Source: Actinomycetes bacterium (lineage in GTDB: Bacteria; Actinomycetota; Thermoleophilia; Solirubrobacterales; 70-9). Taken from it: 9,451 nucleotides of DNA. A program made the translations under genes and the position numbers. Under the pieces are notes generated by a model. It saw only the letters and a list, made by a program, of their open reading frames with translations. It did no database searches and was not told where the DNA came from. The stretch is taken from assembly GCA_023434465.1 (NCBI GenBank), contig JAEYSQ010000013.1, positions 1 to 9,451 of the forward strand, in the 5' to 3' direction. Below, in pieces: positions 6,430-9,451 of this stretch (position 1 is its first letter; each line of letters starts with the position of its first letter).

Positions 6430-7395
6430 ATGAATGATGCCCCGACCACGATGAGTCCTTTGGCCGAACGTCTGCTCGACGGTGACAAACGGGCCCTGGC
6501 CCGGGCGATCACCCTGATCGAGTCGGATGACCCGGCCGGCTGGGATCTGGTCCGCGAGGTCTATCCGAAGACCGGCAATGCCCGGATCGTCGGATTCACC
6601 GGACCTCCCGGAGTCGGGAAGAGCACCTTGATCGGGGCACTGACCGGCGAACTTCGCAAGGGGGACCGCCAGGTCGCGGTGCTTTCGATCGATCCCTCGA
6701 GCCCGTTTACGCAGGGCGCCCTTCTCGGCGACCGGATCAGGCTGACCGAGCACTTCCTCGACAAGGGAGTGTTCATCCGCTCGATGGCGTCCCGCGGCGC
6801 CCTGGGCGGGCTTTCCGAAGCGGCCCTTCAGGCGGCTCTGGTCATGGACGCTTCTGGCAAGGATGACGTGCTGATCGAAACGGTCGGTGTCGGGCAGGGA
6901 GAGATCGACATCGTCGACCATGCCGACACGATCGTGCTCGCGCTGATGCCTGGCTCCGGAGATTCGATCCAGGCCCTGAAGGCCGGGGTTATGGAGATCC
7001 CTGACGTCATCGTCGTCAACAAGGCCGACCATCCGATGACTGACACGATGATCCGCGAGGTGCGGGGCGCGCTTTCGCTTGCCCATGATCCCGGCGGCTG
7101 GAGGGTGCCGATCCTGCGAACCGAAGCGGCCCGGGACGAGGGAATCGAGGAGCTGGCCGCAAAAGTCGCCGAGCATCGTGCCTTCATCGAAGCGGAGGGA
7201 ACCCTGGCCGAAAGAAGGGCGCGAAACCTGCGCTCGGAAGTGCTTGGGCTGGCAACTGCGAAGCTGAGGCGTCGCCTGGAAGCCGCGATCAAGGATGATC
7301 CCCAGGTGGCGGAGCTCTTGAACCGAGTGGTCAGCCGGGAAATTGACCCGGCTTCGGCCGCAGCAGAACTGTTGGAAGGAGAGATTGATGAGTGA
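6430..7395 (+). CDS. meaB: MeaB/ArgK-type G3E GTPase, methylmalonyl-CoA mutase chaperone
   Basis: This 321-residue G3E P-loop GTPase is close to the family's usual 320-335. The helical N-terminal region contains LLDGDKRALARAITLIE (15-31). Walker A is GPPGVGKST (58-66). Switch-like segments are DPSSPFTQGALLGDRIR (88-104) and IETVGVGQGEIDIVDHAD (149-166), and the guanine motif is NKAD (197-200). The C-terminal helices (255-321) resemble the dimerisation arm of MeaB. Family members protect and reload adenosylcobalamin-dependent methylmalonyl-CoA mutase or related acyl-CoA mutases, using GTP hydrolysis to gate cofactor entry. Older annotations call them LAO/AO transport ATPase ArgK. Start 6430 is chosen because the frame upstream runs into the divergent acyltransferase; 6451 is an alternative. 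No mutase gene is in the window, so the partner must be elsewhere. The stop overlaps the next gene by 8 bp. Confidence 0.93.
   Translation: MNDAPTTMSPLAERLLDGDKRALARAITLIESDDPAGWDLVREVYPKTGNARIVGFTGPPGVGKSTLIGALTGELRKGDRQVAVLSIDPSSPFTQGALLGDRIRLTEHFLDKGVFIRSMASRGALGGLSEAALQAALVMDASGKDDVLIETVGVGQGEIDIVDHADTIVLALMPGSGDSIQALKAGVMEIPDVIVVNKADHPMTDTMIREVRGALSLAHDPGGWRVPILRTEAARDEGIEELAAKVAEHRAFIEAEGTLAERRARNLRSEVLGLATAKLRRRLEAAIKDDPQVAELLNRVVSREIDPASAAAELLEGEIDE
7376..7381 (+). promoter_or_regulatory. Strong Shine-Dalgarno for the PRC-barrel gene
   Basis: AAGGAG lies six bases before the ATG at 7388, inside the last codons of meaB. It is the best-matched ribosome site before any gene in the window. 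It fixes the PRC-barrel start at 7388 rather than the earlier in-frame ATG at 7343. Confidence 0.75.
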
Positions 7396-7777
7396 TCAGC
7401 CGAATCTCGATGACGTCAAGGCATGGGACGGTTATCGGGTGGATGACATCACCGGCCAGGGCGTGGCCCGGGTTGAGGGTCTCCTGGTGGATGGCGAGTC
7501 GGGTCAGCCGGCCTGGGTCCTCGCCAAGCTCGGCCGGTTCGGCAAGGTCGTCCCGATCTCGATCCGCGAATGCGCCGCGGCAGCGGGCAGGGTCTGGACC
7601 CCGTACGACCGTGAAGTGATTCGCAACGCCCCGGCAGTCGACCCGACCCTTCCGCTCAACCGCGAGCAGGAGCAACAGGTTCTCGACTACTACGGCATCC
7701 CCGAAACGGTGGGCCGGGGGACGGAACTGAAGGATCGTCCTGCGGGTTCCACAACTGCCAACCCGCTGACTGCCTGA
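7388..7777 (+). CDS. Small PRC-barrel domain protein
   Basis: A 129-residue cytoplasmic protein. Residues about 11-80 fit a PRC-barrel: KAWDGYRVDD, GVARVEGLLVDGESGQPAWV, KLGRFGKVVPI, then a final strand around GRVWTPYDREVIRNAP. Such small beta-barrels occur in the RNA-maturation factor RimM, the photosynthetic reaction-centre H subunit and many stand-alone actinobacterial proteins of unknown role. The conserved-looking segment PLNREQEQQVLDYYGI (89-104) is a short helical tail seen in stand-alone actinobacterial members, and the last 20 residues look disordered. No catalytic residues are evident, so I assign no function. It overlaps meaB by 8 bp (ATGAGTGA) and is followed after 2 bp by the reductase-like gene, implying one transcript, although a functional link to MeaB is unproven. 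Confidence 0.82.
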   Translation: MSDQPNLDDVKAWDGYRVDDITGQGVARVEGLLVDGESGQPAWVLAKLGRFGKVVPISIRECAAAAGRVWTPYDREVIRNAPAVDPTLPLNREQEQQVLDYYGIPETVGRGTELKDRPAGSTTANPLTA

Positions 7778-7779
7778 CG

Positions 7780-8334
7780 ATGGCGAAGGTCGTCTACTAC
7801 ACGGCGACGACCTTCAACGGGTTCATCGCCACGGAAGACGATTCGCTTGAGTGGCTGTTCGAGGTCGGCTCGCCGGAATCAGTCAATTTCAGTTCGTTCC
7901 TCGATGGCATTGATGTGCTGGTATCCGGCTCCACCACCTACGAATGGGTATACGAGTTCGAGAAGCTTGCCGAGCACCCGGAGAAGTGGCAGAAGTTCTA
8001 CGGAAATCGCCCCACGTTCATCTTCACCAGCCGCACTCTGCCGGCACCGGACGGCGAGGACATCCGTTTCGTGAGCGGTCCGGTCGCGGAACACCTCGAC
8101 ACGATCCGTGGCGCTACCGGAGAAGGAGACGTCTGGGTGATCGGCGGGGGAGACCTGGCCGGCCAGTTCCTGGATGCCGACGCCCTGGACGAGCTTCAGA
8201 TCACGATCACGCCGGTGGCCCTGTCGGCCGGTGCCCCGCTCTTTCCCCGTGACATCCGCTCGGACCGCCTCGAGTTGTCGAGCGTCGAAAAGTTCGGCCA
8301 GTTCGCCCACCTGACCTTCACGGTCAAGAAGTAG
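7780..8334 (+). CDS. RibD C-terminal / dihydrofolate reductase-fold family protein
   Basis: A 184-residue stand-alone member of the DHFR-like RibD_C family. The N-terminal strand VVYYTATTFNGFIA (4-17) matches the usual start with a substrate-side loop. LVSGSTTYEWV (47-57) is the second core strand and helix. VWVIGGGDLAGQFLDADALD (118-137) is the glycine-rich NADPH-binding turn, followed by the family-typical ITITPVALSAGAPLFP (141-156) and a final strand pair. Family members reduce pyrimidine or pterin-like substrates with NADPH, but stand-alone actinobacterial proteins of this type mostly have no known substrate. It is not fused to a deaminase domain and no riboflavin genes are nearby, so riboflavin synthesis is not implied. 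The ATG is 2 bp after the PRC-barrel stop with no good ribosome site, suggesting coupled translation. A strong hairpin follows. Confidence 0.88.
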   Translation: MAKVVYYTATTFNGFIATEDDSLEWLFEVGSPESVNFSSFLDGIDVLVSGSTTYEWVYEFEKLAEHPEKWQKFYGNRPTFIFTSRTLPAPDGEDIRFVSGPVAEHLDTIRGATGEGDVWVIGGGDLAGQFLDADALDELQITITPVALSAGAPLFPRDIRSDRLELSSVEKFGQFAHLTFTVKK

Positions 8335-8350
8335 CCCTCCGCTGACTGCT

Positions 8351-8388
8351 CGGCACCGGCGAACTCGACCCGGAGTTCGCTGATGCCG
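8351..8388. terminator. Long hairpin terminator between convergent genes
   Basis: CGGCA (8351-8355) pairs with TGCCG (8384-8388), and GCGAACTC (8359-8366) pairs with GAGTTCGC (8373-8380). One G-T pair, one C-G pair and one C-A mismatch join the two blocks, giving a near-continuous 16-position stem around a 6-base loop. It starts 17 bases after the reductase stop and lies in the 97-bp gap before the convergent dehydrogenase. Neither side has a T-tract, so it may act as a non-canonical bidirectional terminator or a 3'-end stabiliser. The remaining bases up to 8431 hold nothing else I can support. Confidence 0.6.
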
Positions 8389-8431
8389 TGGCGCGACGGT
8401 GGTTCGGGCCGCCGGGTCGAAGTAATCCGGT

Positions 8432-9451
8432 CTAGCAGCCGAGGGCGCGGGCGATGACCATTTGCTGGACTTCGTCGGTGCCTTCGCCGATCGTGAGGAT
8501 CTTCGCGTCCCGGTAAAAGCGGCAGACCGGGTACTCCTCGATGAAGCCGTAACCGCCGTGGATCTGGACTGCTTCCTCGGTCGCCCGGACCGCGAGGCGA
8601 CCGGTGATCAGCTTGGCCTGGGCGGCGGTCAGGGTGAAGTTCTCTCCGCGGTCCTTCTCGATGGCGGCCCGGTAGGTGAGCAGGCGGGCCGCTTCGAGCT
8701 GGGCCGAGATGTCGGCGATCTTGGCCTGGATGGCCTGGAACTTCGAGATCGACTGGCCGAATGCCTGGCGTTCCTTCGCGTACTTGATCGCCTCGTCGAG
8801 AGCTCCCTGGGCGACGCCGACGGACATCGCGGCAACGCCGATGCGGCCGCCGTCGAGGATCTGGAGAAACTGCTTGAAGCCCTGGCCGCGCGGACCGAGC
8901 AGGTTCGATTCCGGCACCCTGGCGTCCTCGAAGGTGAGGGGGTGGGTGTCGGACGCGTTCCAGCCCATCTTGCGGTAGGGAGGGTCGACCGTGTAACCGG
9001 GGGTGCCGTTCGGGACGATGATGTTCGAGATCTCCAGCCGCCCGTTCTCGTCCCTGCCGGTGACCGCGGTGATCGTCACGCAGGCCGAGATGTCCGTGCC
9101 GGAGTTGGTGATGAACTGCTTGGCGCCGTTGACGACCCACTCGTCGCCGTCGAGGTCGGCCCGGGTCTTGGTGTTGCCGGCATCCGATCCGGCCTCCGGC
9201 TCGGTCAGGCCGAAGGCGGCCAGCTTCCGGCCGGATGTGAGCTCCGGCAACCACTCGGCCTTCTGCTCGTCGGTGCCCCAGTTGTAGATCGGCGTGGTAC
9301 CCAGCGAGGTATGGGCGGCCATCGTGATCGCCACCGAGGAGTCGATCCGGGCCAGCTCCTCGACCGCGAGGGCGTAGGAGAGGATGTCCCCGCCGCTTCC
9401 CCCGAACTCTTCGGGAAACGGGATGCCCATCAGGCCGAGGTCGCCCAGCTT
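8432..9451 (-). CDS. Acyl-CoA dehydrogenase (N-terminus outside window)
   Basis: The open frame enters from the right edge, and 339 residues are visible to TAG at 8432-8434. Full-length relatives have about 380-390, so roughly 40-50 N-terminal residues are missing. Family signatures are GIPFPEEFGGSGGD near the start of the visible part and FGLTEPEAGSD (visible residues 80-90, FAD and substrate loop). Also present are KERQAFGQSISKFQAIQ and QIHGGYGFIEEYPVCRFYRD of the C-terminal helical domain, and IGEGTDEVQQ near the end. The Glu of that EGT (codon 8483-8485) is at the catalytic base position of short- and medium-chain enzymes. The enzyme makes a trans-2-enoyl-CoA and passes electrons via FAD to ETF. 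Chain length is not certain, and short or branched-chain is most likely from the overall style. With meaB nearby, catabolism of branched-chain amino acids or odd-chain acids towards propionyl-CoA is plausible. The gene is convergent with the reductase. Confidence 0.93.
   Translation of the reverse strand, partial: KLGDLGLMGIPFPEEFGGSGGDILSYALAVEELARIDSSVAITMAAHTSLGTTPIYNWGTDEQKAEWLPELTSGRKLAAFGLTEPEAGSDAGNTKTRADLDGDEWVVNGAKQFITNSGTDISACVTITAVTGRDENGRLEISNIIVPNGTPGYTVDPPYRKMGWNASDTHPLTFEDARVPESNLLGPRGQGFKQFLQILDGGRIGVAAMSVGVAQGALDEAIKYAKERQAFGQSISKFQAIQAKIADISAQLEAARLLTYRAAIEKDRGENFTLTAAQAKLITGRLAVRATEEAVQIHGGYGFIEEYPVCRFYRDAKILTIGEGTDEVQQMVIARALGC

Noticed and set aside
8403..8421. Second small inverted repeat (TTCG/CGAA) downstream of the main hairpin
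   Set aside because: Only four outer pairs plus broken inner pairing, which is common by chance in GC-rich DNA.
8196..9254. - strand open frame (352 codons) in another frame of the acyl-CoA dehydrogenase
   Set aside because: It is extremely Arg/Pro/Gly-rich and out of frame with a clear dehydrogenase, so it is a shadow.
1..9451. CRISPR arrays, tRNA/rRNA genes, insertion sequences, toxin-antitoxin or prophage genes
   Set aside because: I looked for spaced direct repeats, tRNA-like cloverleaf sequences and transposase, nuclease or small paired ORFs, and saw none. Coding is nearly continuous with housekeeping and carbohydrate genes.

Overview
The window is a gene-dense, high-GC stretch of bacterial chromosome. 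Codon use is strongly G/C-ending, there are long antisense shadow ORFs, intergenic gaps are very short, and the protein families fit an actinobacterium. The resemblance to mycobacterial gene content, combined with the divergence, suggests a deep lineage such as Thermoleophilia/Solirubrobacterales. That placement is inference from style, since no rRNA or marker gene is present. I see no mobile elements, tRNAs, CRISPR arrays or prophage genes, and no stretch of 300 bases or more lacks a gene.

Left part (1-1386, + strand): the last residues of a gamma-glutamyltranspeptidase overlap by 8 bp the start of a class III adenylate cyclase. The cyclase has an N-terminal regulatory half like the pH-sensing Mycobacterium tuberculosis enzyme Rv1264.

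Middle part (1405-6344): a compact carbohydrate locus. A class I SAM methyltransferase on the - strand starts at the same CATG palindrome as a divergent + strand methyltransferase. The + strand methyltransferase is followed by a GH57 alpha-glucan-active enzyme and a GT4 glycosyltransferase. Facing them from the - strand, sharing a CTAG stop palindrome, is a left-handed beta-helix O-acyltransferase. The order and orientation methyltransferase(+), GH57(+), GT4(+), acyltransferase(-) match the M. tuberculosis Rv3030-Rv3031-Rv3032-(Rv3033)-Rv3034c region, implicated in 6-O-methylglucose lipopolysaccharide (MGLP) synthesis. The best reading is a polymethylated, acylated alpha-glucan locus in a non-mycobacterial actinobacterium. 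GT4 would elongate an alpha-1,4-glucan, GH57 would branch or trim it, one or both methyltransferases would O-methylate it, and the beta-helix protein would acylate it. This is the main point of interest in the window.

Right part (6430-9451): a + strand set of meaB (the GTPase chaperone of methylmalonyl-CoA mutase), a PRC-barrel protein and a RibD-C/DHFR-fold reductase, tightly spaced. It ends at a strong hairpin, beyond which a - strand acyl-CoA dehydrogenase runs off the right edge. MeaB and the dehydrogenase both fit acyl-CoA/propionyl-CoA catabolism, but no mutase gene is in view.
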